Below are positions 15,338-23,210 of a stretch of DNA of 36,883 bases, in pieces. The notes below the pieces were generated by a model that was given only the letters and a program-made list of their open reading frames with translations, ran no database searches and was not told the DNA's origin. How positions within the stretch are numbered: the stretch's first letter is position 1; every line of letters starts with the position of its first letter. Position numbers and translations under genes: made by a program. The DNA comes from an uncultured Bacteroides sp. (GTDB lineage Bacteria > Bacteroidota > Bacteroidia > Bacteroidales > Bacteroidaceae): contig URWA01000031.1 of NCBI GenBank assembly GCA_900551445.1, positions 1 through 36,883 of the forward strand, read 5' to 3'.

Positions 15338-16753
15338 ATGAAAATAAAGTTTTTGCCATTGGTTGTAGCACTCTTTGCCGCAACATCCATAATGACATCG
15401 TGTTTGAACAATGATGTAGAACAAATTACTTATACTTCCGAGACCAGCATCACGGGCTTTTCATTGGGGACATTGCACATTGACCGCGTCGGTAAAGACC
15501 AGAATGGACAAGACAGCGCATACGTAGATACACTTAACTGTGCTGATTATCCATTTACCATCAACCAGATGACAAGAGAAATCGAAAATAAGGACTCCCT
15601 TCCCTATGGCACGCATATTGACAAAGTGATAACGAATATCACTTACGATGCCGGAGCACTGGGCTATCGTCCCAAAGGAGCGGAACATGACACGGTGTGG
15701 ACTTCCACCGACTCCATCGATTTCACAGAACCTGTGGAATTCAGGGTATATGCCTATAGCGGTGCCATCGGAAAAGCTTATACAATCAAAGTCAATGTAC
15801 ACCAGCAAGTGCCCGACACGCTTGCATGGAAGCAATTCGACAACGCGTTCAGTGCCGGGACCCTGAATGAACAAAAAGCAGTTTACGCAAACGGGAAGGT
15901 ATTTGTTTTCGGGAAAAACGGAAGCAATGCCCATATTGAATATACGAACGTGGCAGATGACAATCCGACTTCGTGGACCCCGATTACGGCCAATGTACCT
16001 GCCGGCATCGACACCTATTCTGCCACCGCATGGGCCGGGAACATTTATTTCTTGGCAGGCACAGCCGGAAAGCAGCTTTATAAGCTCAACGCCGAGACAA
16101 ACGAGATTACAGAAGAAAGCACAGAGGTTTTCGACGTACTGATTGGAGGCAATGACATCAAAAACGAACTTTATGCCGTAAAAGATGGGAAAAGCGGTAT
16201 ATATAAGGAAGGTGTGTGGACCATCGACGAAAATACATTCGAACAGTTCCCGTCGGGCAAGCCTTTCTTCTCGAATGTGGTTACCGCCTCTTACAATGCC
16301 GACGTGACTACCACTGTAGCCCTTTGCTACAACCAAGGTACTACAGCCAACGACACAACTGCATTTGTGTTCAGCCGCATGTCAAATGAAAATAAATGGG
16401 CGTTCAGAATGCAAAACCTGCCAGTCCCAAACTTTGAAAATATTACAATGATTTACTATGACGGGAAATTATATGCTTTCGGAGGTGCATCCAGCAAGCC
16501 ACAAGTGGAAGCTTTCAGCCAGTTCTATTGCTCTATCGACAACGGACTTTGCTGGCGGCCGGTGACCGAATGTATGACATTCCCATCCGATTTCAAGAAT
16601 TTATACACCACACACCACGGTAACTATTCGTGCGCGGTCACTCCCAAACTGGAGAATGGTACTTCCAAAGGTAACTTCATCTGGATTGTATGGGAAAACG
16701 GAGACATCAGCCGCGGACGTATCAACCGACTGGGATTCAACCCGAAATGGTAA
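15338..16753 (+). CDS. DUF6242-like surface or periplasmic lipoprotein
   Basis: A 471-residue protein starting MKIKFLPLV with a lipoprotein signal; the lipobox cysteine is in IMTSC, followed by LNNDVE. The first 150 residues look like an Ig-like or cadherin-type beta domain with a repeated ITxFSLG-type strand. Residues about 160-471 form Kelch-like repeats (GKVFVFGKNGS, GNIYFLAGTAG, GKLYAFGGASS). This layout fits the Bacteroidota DUF6242 family as I know it, whose function is unknown to me. It is 27 bases upstream of uppS on the same strand and probably co-transcribed with the envelope genes. The start was chosen downstream of the -7 box. Confidence 0.75.
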   Translation: MKIKFLPLVVALFAATSIMTSCLNNDVEQITYTSETSITGFSLGTLHIDRVGKDQNGQDSAYVDTLNCADYPFTINQMTREIENKDSLPYGTHIDKVITNITYDAGALGYRPKGAEHDTVWTSTDSIDFTEPVEFRVYAYSGAIGKAYTIKVNVHQQVPDTLAWKQFDNAFSAGTLNEQKAVYANGKVFVFGKNGSNAHIEYTNVADDNPTSWTPITANVPAGIDTYSATAWAGNIYFLAGTAGKQLYKLNAETNEITEESTEVFDVLIGGNDIKNELYAVKDGKSGIYKEGVWTIDENTFEQFPSGKPFFSNVVTASYNADVTTTVALCYNQGTTANDTTAFVFSRMSNENKWAFRMQNLPVPNFENITMIYYDGKLYAFGGASSKPQVEAFSQFYCSIDNGLCWRPVTECMTFPSDFKNLYTTHHGNYSCAVTPKLENGTSKGNFIWIVWENGDISRGRINRLGFNPKW

Positions 16754-16780
16754 AGACATTAACCTTGAAAACAAGAGACT

Positions 16781-17512
16781 ATGTTATATAAAGACCAACT
16801 GGATAAAAACCGGATACCGGCACACATCGCCATCATCATGGATGGCAACGGACGCTGGGCCAAACAACGGGGACAAGCCCGCACGTTCGGACATCAGGCC
16901 GGTGCTGAGACCGTGCATGTCATTGCGGAAGAAGCAGCACGTCTGGGAGTGAAATACCTGACTCTTTATACATTCTCCACCGAGAACTGGAACCGTCCTG
17001 TAGACGAAGTAGCTGCCTTGATGAGCCTGCTCATGGATTCCATTGAGGAAGAGACCTTCATGAAAAACAACATCAGTTTCCGGATTATCGGGGATACCGC
17101 GAAATTGCCGGAAAATGTACTTGCCCGCCTGAACCAGTGCATCGAACGCACCTCGAAAAACACGGGGATGTGCCTTACCCTGGCTTTGAGCTATTCTTCC
17201 AAATGGGAAATCACGGAAGCTGTCAAGACCATTGCCCGCGAAGTGAAGGAAGGCAAACTCGCTCCAGAAGAAATTACCGACCAGACCATCGACCGATGCC
17301 TGGCTACCCACTATATGCCCGACCCGGACTTGTTGATCAGAACGGGCGGTGAAATCCGGCTCAGCAACTACCTGCTTTGGCAGTGCGCTTACACCGAGCT
17401 GTATTTCTGCGACACTTTCTGGCCGGACTTCAAGGCCGAAGAACTGTGCAAGGCTATTTGTGACTTTCAAAAAAGAGAACGCCGATTTGGCAAAACCAGT
17501 GAACAAATTTAA
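16781..17512 (+). CDS. uppS: Isoprenyl transferase (undecaprenyl diphosphate synthase)
   Basis: A 243-residue cis-prenyltransferase of normal length. It makes the C55 lipid carrier for peptidoglycan and surface glycans from farnesyl diphosphate and isopentenyl diphosphate at the inner membrane. Motifs: HIAIIMDGNGRWA with catalytic D21, YTFSTENWNRP, DLLIRTGGEIRLSNYLLWQ and AYTELYF, the last two being the diphosphate-binding C-terminal signature. It lies 9 bases upstream of bamA, as in many Bacteroidota, and shares the transcript. Confidence 0.96.
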   Translation: MLYKDQLDKNRIPAHIAIIMDGNGRWAKQRGQARTFGHQAGAETVHVIAEEAARLGVKYLTLYTFSTENWNRPVDEVAALMSLLMDSIEEETFMKNNISFRIIGDTAKLPENVLARLNQCIERTSKNTGMCLTLALSYSSKWEITEAVKTIAREVKEGKLAPEEITDQTIDRCLATHYMPDPDLLIRTGGEIRLSNYLLWQCAYTELYFCDTFWPDFKAEELCKAICDFQKRERRFGKTSEQI

Positions 17513-17521
17513 CAGAGAACA

Positions 17522-20173
17522 ATGCAAAATCGTTTTTCACTTATCCTGCTGATTGCAGCTTGCCTCTCTTCTTTTTCGGTAGGGGGACAGGCTCAAGACA
17601 ATAATACAACTGAACCAAGCAACAAACCGGTTATCCTCTACAACGGGACACCGAAGAAATATGAAATCGCCGACATCAAGGTCAGCGGAGTGAAGAACTA
17701 TGAGGATTATGTCCTGATAGGAATTTCCGGCTTGGCCGTAGGACAGACTATTACCGTCCCGGGCGACGACATCACTTCTGCCGTAAAAAGATACTGGCGG
17801 CACGGTTTGTTCTCCGACGTGAAAATCGTAGCCGACAAGATTGTAGACAACAAGATTTACTTGTCCATCCAGCTGACACAACGCCCGCGTATCACCGACA
17901 TCGTGATTCACGGCGTGAAGAAGAGTGAACGCGAGGATTTGCAGGCCAAACTGGGTATGGCCAAGGGTACACAGGTGACCCCGAACCTGATTGACCGTGC
18001 CAAGATTCTGATCAAGAAGCACTTTGATGAAAAGGGATTCAAGAACGCGGAAGTCAACATCATCGAGCGGGAAGACCCGGAAAACAAGGAGCAGGTATAT
18101 GTGGACGTGAACATCGACAAGAAAGCCAAAGTCAAGGTACACCAGATTACCATCGACGGCAACGAGGTGCTCACCGACAAGAAACTGAAGCGCGTGATGA
18201 AGAAGACCAACGAAAAAGGCAAGCTCATCAACCTGTTCCGTGCGAAAAAGTTCATCAACGAACGCTACGAAGAAGACAAGCAGAAAATCATCGACAAATA
18301 TAATGAGCTGGGATACCGTGACGCACAAATCGTGGTAGACAGCGTGTCACCCTACGATGAAAAGACCGTAGACGTGTACATGAAAATCTACGAAGGACAG
18401 AAATATTACCTCCGCGACATCACATGGGTGGGTAATACGGTATATCCTTCCGACCTGTTGAACGAACAGCTCCGTATGAAACGCGGCGACGTGTACAACC
18501 AGAAACTGTTGAACGACCGTATTTCAAACGATGAGGATGCCATCGGTAACAACTACTATAACCGTGGATATGTGTTCTATCGTCTGGACCCCGTGGAAGT
18601 AAACATCGACGGTGACTCCATCGACCTGGAAATGCGTATCACCGAAGGTCCGCAGGCCAGCATCAGCCATGTACGCATCAACGGTAACGACCGTCTGTAT
18701 GAAAACATCGTACGACGCGAGTTGCGTACCCGTCCGGGCGACCTTTTCAGCAAGGAAGCACTGGAACGTTCCTACCGTGAAATCGCACAGATGGGACACT
18801 TCAACCCGGAAAACATCAAGCCGGATGTACAGCCGAACTTCCAGGATGGTACGGTAGATATCAACTGGGGACTGGAATCCAAGGCCAACGACCAGGTGGA
18901 ATTCTCCGCCGGTTGGGGACAGACCGGTGTCATCGGTAAGCTGAGCTTGAAGTTCACCAACTTCTCGTTTGCCAACCTGTTCCGCAAGAACGACAACTAC
19001 CGCGGTATCCTGCCGCAGGGTGACGGACAGACACTGACCATCAGCGGACAGACCAACGGACGTTACTACCAGTCATACAGCGTATCATTCCTCGATCCGT
19101 GGTTTGGCGGCAAACGACCGAACTCCTTCTCCGTATCGGCCTTCTATTCTGTACAGACCGACGTGAGCAGCCAGTACTACAACTCTGCCTACATGAACAA
19201 CTACTACAACCTGTATAGCGGTCTTGGCTACTACGGCGGCTACTCAAACTACTATGACAACTACGAATCCTACTACGACCCCAGCAAGTCTATCAAGATG
19301 TTCGGTATATCTGTAGGATGGGGTAAGCGTCTGCGTTGGCCGGATGACTACTTTACCTTGTCGGCCGAACTGTCTTACCAGCGGTTCATGCTGAAAGACT
19401 GGAGCTACCTCTACATCAAGCTGAACAACGGACAGTATATGAATACCGGTAACTGCAACAACCTGAGCCTGAACCTGACCCTGTCGCGTAACTCTACGGA
19501 CAACCCGATTTTCCCGCGTTACGGTTCTGAGTTCTCGGCTTCCTTGCAGATTACACCGCCGTACTCTCTGTTCAGCAAGAAAGACTACTCTACTTTCGGA
19601 AAAGACAACTACCACGATGCAGCCAGCATGTACAAGTGGATTGAATACCACAAGTGGAAATTCAAAGCCAAAACTTATACAGCCCTGATGGATATCCAGA
19701 AATGTCCGGTCATCATGACCCGTACGGAATTCGGTATCCTCGGCCACTACAACAAGTACAAGCGCTCACCGTTTGAAACCTTCTACGTGGGAGGTGACGG
19801 TATGACGGGTTACAGCTACAACTACGCATCCGAAACCATCGCCCTCCGTGGATACGAAAACGGTTCACTCACCCCGTACGGAAGTGAAGGTTATGCCTAC
19901 ATCCGTCTGGGTGCCGAACTCCGCTACCCGCTGATGCTGGAGAACTCTACCAGTATCTATGCACTGGGCTTCGTGGAAGCCGGTAATGCCTGGAATGATG
20001 TGACCGACTTCAACCCCTTCAAGTTGAAACGTTCGGCCGGAGTCGGTGTCCGTATCTTCCTGCCGATGATCGGTATGATGGGTATTGACTGGGCATACGG
20101 TTTCGACAAGATCGACGGTTCAATGCAATACAGCGGAAGCCAGTTCCACTTTATCATCGGACAAGAATTCTAA
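17522..20173 (+). CDS. bamA: Outer membrane protein assembly factor BamA
   Basis: An 883-residue Omp85 protein with a signal peptide (MQNRFSLILLIAACLSSFSV, cut near GGQAQ). Five POTRA domains span about 45-430; the fourth and fifth include GQKYYLRDITWVGN and GPQASISHVRINGNDRLYE. The C-terminal part is the beta-barrel, with GLESKANDQVEFSAGWGQTG at its start and a terminal aromatic residue (FHFIIGQEF). It inserts beta-barrel proteins into the outer membrane. An unusual tyrosine-rich segment (about 543-585) interrupts the barrel. It is 9 bases after uppS and 20 before the first ompH, so one operon. Confidence 0.96.
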   Translation: MQNRFSLILLIAACLSSFSVGGQAQDNNTTEPSNKPVILYNGTPKKYEIADIKVSGVKNYEDYVLIGISGLAVGQTITVPGDDITSAVKRYWRHGLFSDVKIVADKIVDNKIYLSIQLTQRPRITDIVIHGVKKSEREDLQAKLGMAKGTQVTPNLIDRAKILIKKHFDEKGFKNAEVNIIEREDPENKEQVYVDVNIDKKAKVKVHQITIDGNEVLTDKKLKRVMKKTNEKGKLINLFRAKKFINERYEEDKQKIIDKYNELGYRDAQIVVDSVSPYDEKTVDVYMKIYEGQKYYLRDITWVGNTVYPSDLLNEQLRMKRGDVYNQKLLNDRISNDEDAIGNNYYNRGYVFYRLDPVEVNIDGDSIDLEMRITEGPQASISHVRINGNDRLYENIVRRELRTRPGDLFSKEALERSYREIAQMGHFNPENIKPDVQPNFQDGTVDINWGLESKANDQVEFSAGWGQTGVIGKLSLKFTNFSFANLFRKNDNYRGILPQGDGQTLTISGQTNGRYYQSYSVSFLDPWFGGKRPNSFSVSAFYSVQTDVSSQYYNSAYMNNYYNLYSGLGYYGGYSNYYDNYESYYDPSKSIKMFGISVGWGKRLRWPDDYFTLSAELSYQRFMLKDWSYLYIKLNNGQYMNTGNCNNLSLNLTLSRNSTDNPIFPRYGSEFSASLQITPPYSLFSKKDYSTFGKDNYHDAASMYKWIEYHKWKFKAKTYTALMDIQKCPVIMTRTEFGILGHYNKYKRSPFETFYVGGDGMTGYSYNYASETIALRGYENGSLTPYGSEGYAYIRLGAELRYPLMLENSTSIYALGFVEAGNAWNDVTDFNPFKLKRSAGVGVRIFLPMIGMMGIDWAYGFDKIDGSMQYSGSQFHFIIGQEF

Positions 20174-20193
20174 CACTTAAAAACCAAAGAATT

Positions 20194-20709
20194 ATGAAGA
20201 GACTCGTTTTATCCGTTTTGCTGTTAGTGGCCGCCGTCGGCATGGCCTCAGCACAGAAATTCGCACTGGTAGATATGGAGTACATCCTCAAGCAGATTCC
20301 TTCCTATCAACAGGCCAACCAACAGATGGAGTCACTGTCAAAGGAATGGCAAAGCCAGATTGAGGCCAAAGCCAACGAAGCAAAGAAGCTGTATGAAGAC
20401 TACCAGAAGACAGCAGGCACCCTCTCGGCTGCCCAGAAGACCAGCAAGGAAGATGCCATCGTAGCCAAGGAAAAAGAAGCGGCTGAACTCCGCAAGCAAT
20501 ATTTCGGACCGGAAGGAGAGCTGATGAAGAAACGTCAGGAACTGATTGCTCCGATTCAGGATGCCATCTACAATGCCGTGAAGACCATCGCCACCCAACG
20601 TGGATATGATGCCGTGATTGACCGTGCATCGGCCCAAAGCATGATTTTTGCCTCTCCACGCATCGATATCAGCAATGAGGTTCTTGCAAAACTAGGATAT
20701 TCAAATTAA
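20194..20709 (+). CDS. OmpH/Skp-family periplasmic chaperone, copy 1
   Basis: A 171-residue protein with a cleavable signal peptide (MKRLVLSVLLLVAAVGMASA, cut before QKFALVD). FALVDMEYILKQIPSYQQA is the family's opening strand; the rest is a long charged coiled coil (about 40-125) rich in Lys, Glu and Ala, followed by a returning strand AVIDRASAQSMIFASPRIDI. Skp holds unfolded outer membrane proteins for BamA. It is directly after bamA and before a second paralogue. Confidence 0.92.
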   Translation: MKRLVLSVLLLVAAVGMASAQKFALVDMEYILKQIPSYQQANQQMESLSKEWQSQIEAKANEAKKLYEDYQKTAGTLSAAQKTSKEDAIVAKEKEAAELRKQYFGPEGELMKKRQELIAPIQDAIYNAVKTIATQRGYDAVIDRASAQSMIFASPRIDISNEVLAKLGYSN

Positions 20710-20714
20710 TTTTA

Positions 20715-20722
20715 TACATTTG
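20715..20722 (+). promoter_or_regulatory. Putative internal -7 box before the second ompH gene
   Basis: TACATTTG matches TAnnTTTG, 65 bases before the ATG at 20788 and 5 bases after the stop of the first ompH gene. No TTTG at -33 was found. It would give the second ompH gene a transcript of its own. Confidence 0.45.
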
Positions 20723-20787
20723 CAGCCGGGGTTTAACAAGACCGTTTTTACATCGAATTAATTAATAACAAATAGAAACTTGAAATT

Positions 20788-21345
20788 ATGTTGAAGAAAA
20801 TTGCTTTTTTACTTTTGCTCATCGCACCGATGAGTGTATTCGCACAGAAGTTTGCGCATTTCAAATCTATGGATATCATCCCGGTAATGCCGGAATACGC
20901 AAAGGCACAGACTGACATCCAGACCATGCAGAAACAATACGAAGACGAAATCAAGCGTGCTTCTGACGAATTCAACAAGAAATATGCAGAATACCAGCAG
21001 GAACAGAAGAACTTGCCGCAGAACATTCAGGAACGCCGCCAAAAAGAATTGCAGGACCTGAGCGAAAAGGGCATGCAGTTCCAGCAGGACGCTCAGCAGC
21101 AGCTGCAGAAAGCATACGCTGACATGATGGAACCCATCTACAAGAAAATGGAAGATGCTGTAAAGGCTGTAGGTAAAGCCGGCGCATACACTTACGTATT
21201 CGACCTGAACCGTACAGACATCCCTTACATCGATGAAACTCAGTCAAAAGATATTACCAACGACATCAAGACCAAACTGGGCATCAGCCTGACTGCTGTT
21301 CCGGCTACTCCGGTTGCCGCTCCTGCAGCTACTCCGGCTCAGTAA
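20788..21345 (+). CDS. OmpH/Skp-family periplasmic chaperone, copy 2
   Basis: A 185-residue paralogue with signal peptide MLKKIAFLLLLIAPMSVFA, cut before QKFAHFK. The coiled coil (about 45-120) is rich in Gln and Lys (YAEYQQEQKNLPQNIQERRQ). The C-terminal AYTYVFDLNRTDIPYIDE is the closing strand region. It ends with an Ala/Pro-rich tail (AVPATPVAAPAATPAQ) absent from copy 1. Same predicted role as the preceding gene; the 78-base gap contains a possible promoter. A strong terminator follows, closing the envelope operon. Confidence 0.92.
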   Translation: MLKKIAFLLLLIAPMSVFAQKFAHFKSMDIIPVMPEYAKAQTDIQTMQKQYEDEIKRASDEFNKKYAEYQQEQKNLPQNIQERRQKELQDLSEKGMQFQQDAQQQLQKAYADMMEPIYKKMEDAVKAVGKAGAYTYVFDLNRTDIPYIDETQSKDITNDIKTKLGISLTAVPATPVAAPAATPAQ

Positions 21346-21374
21346 GCAAAGGTTCTTTGTCGTCCTGACTTCTC

Positions 21375-21425
21375 ATGTCATTCAGAGAAACACGGAAAAG
21401 GTTTCTCTGAATGACATTTTTCTTT
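21375..21425 (+). terminator. Rho-independent terminator after the ompH pair
   Basis: A perfect 17-bp stem (21375-21391 with 21401-21417) has a 9-base loop and is followed by a T-rich tail TTTTCTTTT. It ends the uppS-bamA-ompH-ompH transcript. Because it overlaps the in-frame ATG at 21411, it also argues for the murI start at 21450. Confidence 0.93.
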
Positions 21426-21449
21426 TCAACCATTTCAACCGTTTTATCC

Positions 21450-22295
21450 ATGCATCCGCTATCCGCTCCCCACACCGGCCCCATCGGAGTCTTCGATTCC
21501 GGCTACGGAGGCCTCACCATCCTTGAGAAATTCATCGAACGACTGCCACAGTACGACTACCTGTATTTGGGCGACAATGCCCGCGCTCCCTACGGCACGC
21601 GTTCGTTCGAGGTGGTCTACGACTTCACCCTCCAGGCGGTCAAGAAACTCTTCGAACTGGGTTGCCCGCTGGTGATTCTGGCCTGCAACACGGCCTCGGC
21701 CAAAGCCCTCCGCAGCATCCAGCAGAACGACCTGCCCCATCTGGACCCCACCCGGCGCGTGCTGGGAGTAATCCGCCCCACCGTGGAATGTATCGGCGAC
21801 ATCACACGCAACGGACACGTAGGCTTGTTGGCCACGGCCGGTACGGTGCGTTCCGAATCCTATCCGCTGGAAATCAAAAAGATTTATCCCGACATTCAGG
21901 TGACGGGAATGGCCTGCCCCATGTGGGTGCCGCTGGTAGAAAACAAGGAATACGACGGAGACGGAGCCGACTACTTCGTGAAAGAATACATTGATGCCAT
22001 CCTGCAAAAAGACCCGGATATTGACACCCTGATTCTGGGATGCACCCACTATCCGCTGCTGCTGCGCAAGATACGGCAGTTCACCCCACCCCACATCCAG
22101 CTGGTGACCCAAGGCGAATACGTGAGCGAGAGCCTGAAAGACTATCTTTCGCGCCACCCGGACATGGATGCCCGCTGCTCGAAGAACAAACGGCGAGAAT
22201 TCCTCACCACGGAATCGGAAGAGAAGTTCCGTGAATCCGCCTCGGTCTTCCTGCATAGCGCCGACGTACACGTGCGCAACGTCGTGCTTGAATGA
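21450..22295 (+). CDS. murI: Glutamate racemase
   Basis: A 281-residue enzyme that makes D-glutamate for peptidoglycan in the cytoplasm. Family motifs: GVFDSGYGGLT, YLGDNARAPYG, catalytic C79 in ILACNTAS, and catalytic C198 in LILGCTHYPLL. The start MHPLSAPHTGPIGVFDSG was chosen because the upstream ATG lies in the preceding terminator hairpin. The C-terminal tail after about 235 is Arg/Glu-rich and a little longer than in E. coli-type enzymes. I saw no clear promoter in the 24 bases between terminator and start, so some read-through from the ompH operon is possible. Confidence 0.95.
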   Translation: MHPLSAPHTGPIGVFDSGYGGLTILEKFIERLPQYDYLYLGDNARAPYGTRSFEVVYDFTLQAVKKLFELGCPLVILACNTASAKALRSIQQNDLPHLDPTRRVLGVIRPTVECIGDITRNGHVGLLATAGTVRSESYPLEIKKIYPDIQVTGMACPMWVPLVENKEYDGDGADYFVKEYIDAILQKDPDIDTLILGCTHYPLLLRKIRQFTPPHIQLVTQGEYVSESLKDYLSRHPDMDARCSKNKRREFLTTESEEKFRESASVFLHSADVHVRNVVLE

Positions 22296-22296
22296 C

Positions 22297-22327
22297 AAAA
22301 AAAGCAGCCCGCTGCACATTGCGGCTG
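22297..22327 (-). terminator. Hairpin and T-run oriented for minus-strand transcription, just after murI
   Basis: On the minus strand GCCGC (in CAGCCGC, 22327-22321) pairs with the GCGGGCTG at 22312-22305 with one bulge, followed by CTTTTTTT (22304-22297). It starts within 10 bases of the murI stop. On the plus strand there is no T-run, so the signal is directional toward the left. No minus-strand gene is recognised upstream of it; between here and 22461 one minus-strand frame ends GCYYGSTPQGNGFLCQGSNL then YYSEDT (stop at 22348), which I cannot assign. Confidence 0.5.
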
Positions 22328-22461
22328 TCCGGGGCCACCGCTCCCTTCTACGTATCCTCACTATAATACAGGTTACTTCCTTGGCATAAGAAACCGTTGC
22401 CCTGCGGTGTGCTTCCGTAATAACAACCGGTTGAAAAACCACGGATTATTTTGCCCGCAGA

Positions 22462-22587
22462 AAACGCACTTACGTTTGCTCCAAAACGCAAGTACATTTC
22501 AACCGAAACGCAAGGACGTTTTACCTGAAACGCACTTGCGTTTGGAGGAAAACGCTTTGACGTTTTTCCCAAAGCGCTTCGGCGTTT
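22462..22587. repeat. Array 2: six 16-bp palindromic units at an exact 22-bp period
   Basis: Units start at 22462, 22484, 22506, 22528, 22550 and 22572, with no drift. Flanks are AAAC and GTTT with three substitutions (ATTT in unit 2, AAGC in unit 6). Cores: GCACTTAC, GCAAGTAC, GCAAGGAC, GCACTTGC, GCTTTGAC, GCTTCGGC. Unit 4 is identical to unit 1 of array 1 (6837-6852), and unit 2 and unit 5 share cores with units 2 and 3 of array 1. Spacers are again 6 bases and unrelated (gctcca, tcaacc, and so on). The array lies in the 392-base gap between murI and tRNA-Arg, which otherwise holds only the hairpin at 22297 and the tRNA promoter. Confidence 0.93.
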
Positions 22588-22670
22588 GAAGAATGGGGTG
22601 AAAATGACTGAAAAATCAGGCAGTAACCGCTTTTTTCAAATCAAAGGCAGGAATATTCAATAAAAAGACT

Positions 22671-22678
22671 TACTTTTG
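22671..22678 (+). promoter_or_regulatory. Putative -7 box of tRNA-Arg
   Basis: TACTTTTG matches TAnnTTTG and ends 9 bases before the mature 5' end of the tRNA. No TTTG was seen at -33. Confidence 0.6.
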
Positions 22679-22687
22679 CGGAAAGTT

Positions 22688-22759
22688 GCCCTTGTAGTTC
22701 AACGGATAGAATAGAAGTTTCCTAAACTTTAGATTCGGGTTCGATTCCCGACGAGGGTA
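22688..22759 (+). tRNA. tRNA-Arg (anticodon CCU)
   Basis: A 72-base cloverleaf. The acceptor stem pairs GCCCTTG with CGAGGGT (two G-U pairs), the D stem GTTC with GAAT, and the anticodon stem GAAGT with ACTTT around the loop TTCCTAA, giving anticodon CCT (reads AGG). The T arm is CGGG-TTCGATT-CCCG. The discriminator base is A and CCA is not encoded (CAA follows), so CCA is added after transcription. Confidence 0.95.
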
Positions 22760-22760
22760 C

Positions 22761-22807
22761 AAAAAAACAAGCCGCTCTTCGCAAAAGGAAAAGCGGCTTG
22801 TTTTTTT
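22761..22807. terminator. Bidirectional terminator between tRNA-Arg and rpsO
   Basis: A perfect 16-bp inverted repeat: AAAAAAACAAGCCGCT (22761-22776) with AGCGGCTTGTTTTTTT (22792-22807), 15-base loop. The A-run and T-run make it work in both directions, for the tRNA on the plus strand and rpsO on the minus strand. Confidence 0.93.
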
Positions 22808-22826
22808 GCCTGCAGCAAGTAACGGA

Positions 22827-23096
22827 TTACTTACGAAGACCAAGTTCTTTGACAATGTTACGATATCTTTCGATATCACGGCTCTTCAGGTAGTTCAGCA
22901 AAGAACGACGCTTACCTACCAAAGTTGTCAAAGCTCTTTCAGTGCTATAATCTTTTCTGTTGAGCTTCATGTGCTCAGTCAGGTGAGAAATACGGTATGA
23001 AAACAATGCTATCTGCGCTTCAGGTGAGCCAGTATCAGTGTTAGACTTTCCGTACTTTCCAAAGATTTCTTGTTTTTTAGCTGCGTCTAAATACAT
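22827..23096 (-). CDS. rpsO: 30S ribosomal protein S15
   Basis: An 89-residue protein, the standard length. Motifs: NTDTGSPEAQIALFSYRISH, LTEHMKLNRKDYSTERALTT, LVGKRRSLLNYLKSRDIERY. S15 binds the 16S rRNA central domain early in small-subunit assembly. The gene stands alone with its own -7 box upstream and the bidirectional terminator downstream. Confidence 0.98.
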   Translation of the reverse strand: MYLDAAKKQEIFGKYGKSNTDTGSPEAQIALFSYRISHLTEHMKLNRKDYSTERALTTLVGKRRSLLNYLKSRDIERYRNIVKELGLRK

Positions 23097-23139
23097 AATT
23101 TGACTGTTTATTAAAATGTATAAATTTGATTTGCGGATG

Positions 23140-23147
23140 CAAAGGTA
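23140..23147 (-). promoter_or_regulatory. Promoter -7 box of rpsO
   Basis: The minus strand reads TACCTTTG (full match to TAnnTTTG), with CTTG 19 bases upstream as a 3-of-4 match to the -33 TTTG. It gives a leader of about 40 bases before the ATG at 23096. Confidence 0.65.
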
Positions 23148-23210
23148 AACATAATCTTTCAGACTACAAGCATTTTACGACTTTTTTTTCATCAACAAGC
23201 ATCGGAGAGT

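Noticed and set aside
21411..21449. Upstream murI start at 21411
   Set aside because: The codon lies inside the descending arm of a 17-bp terminator hairpin; the ATG at 21450 directly precedes the conserved N-terminus.
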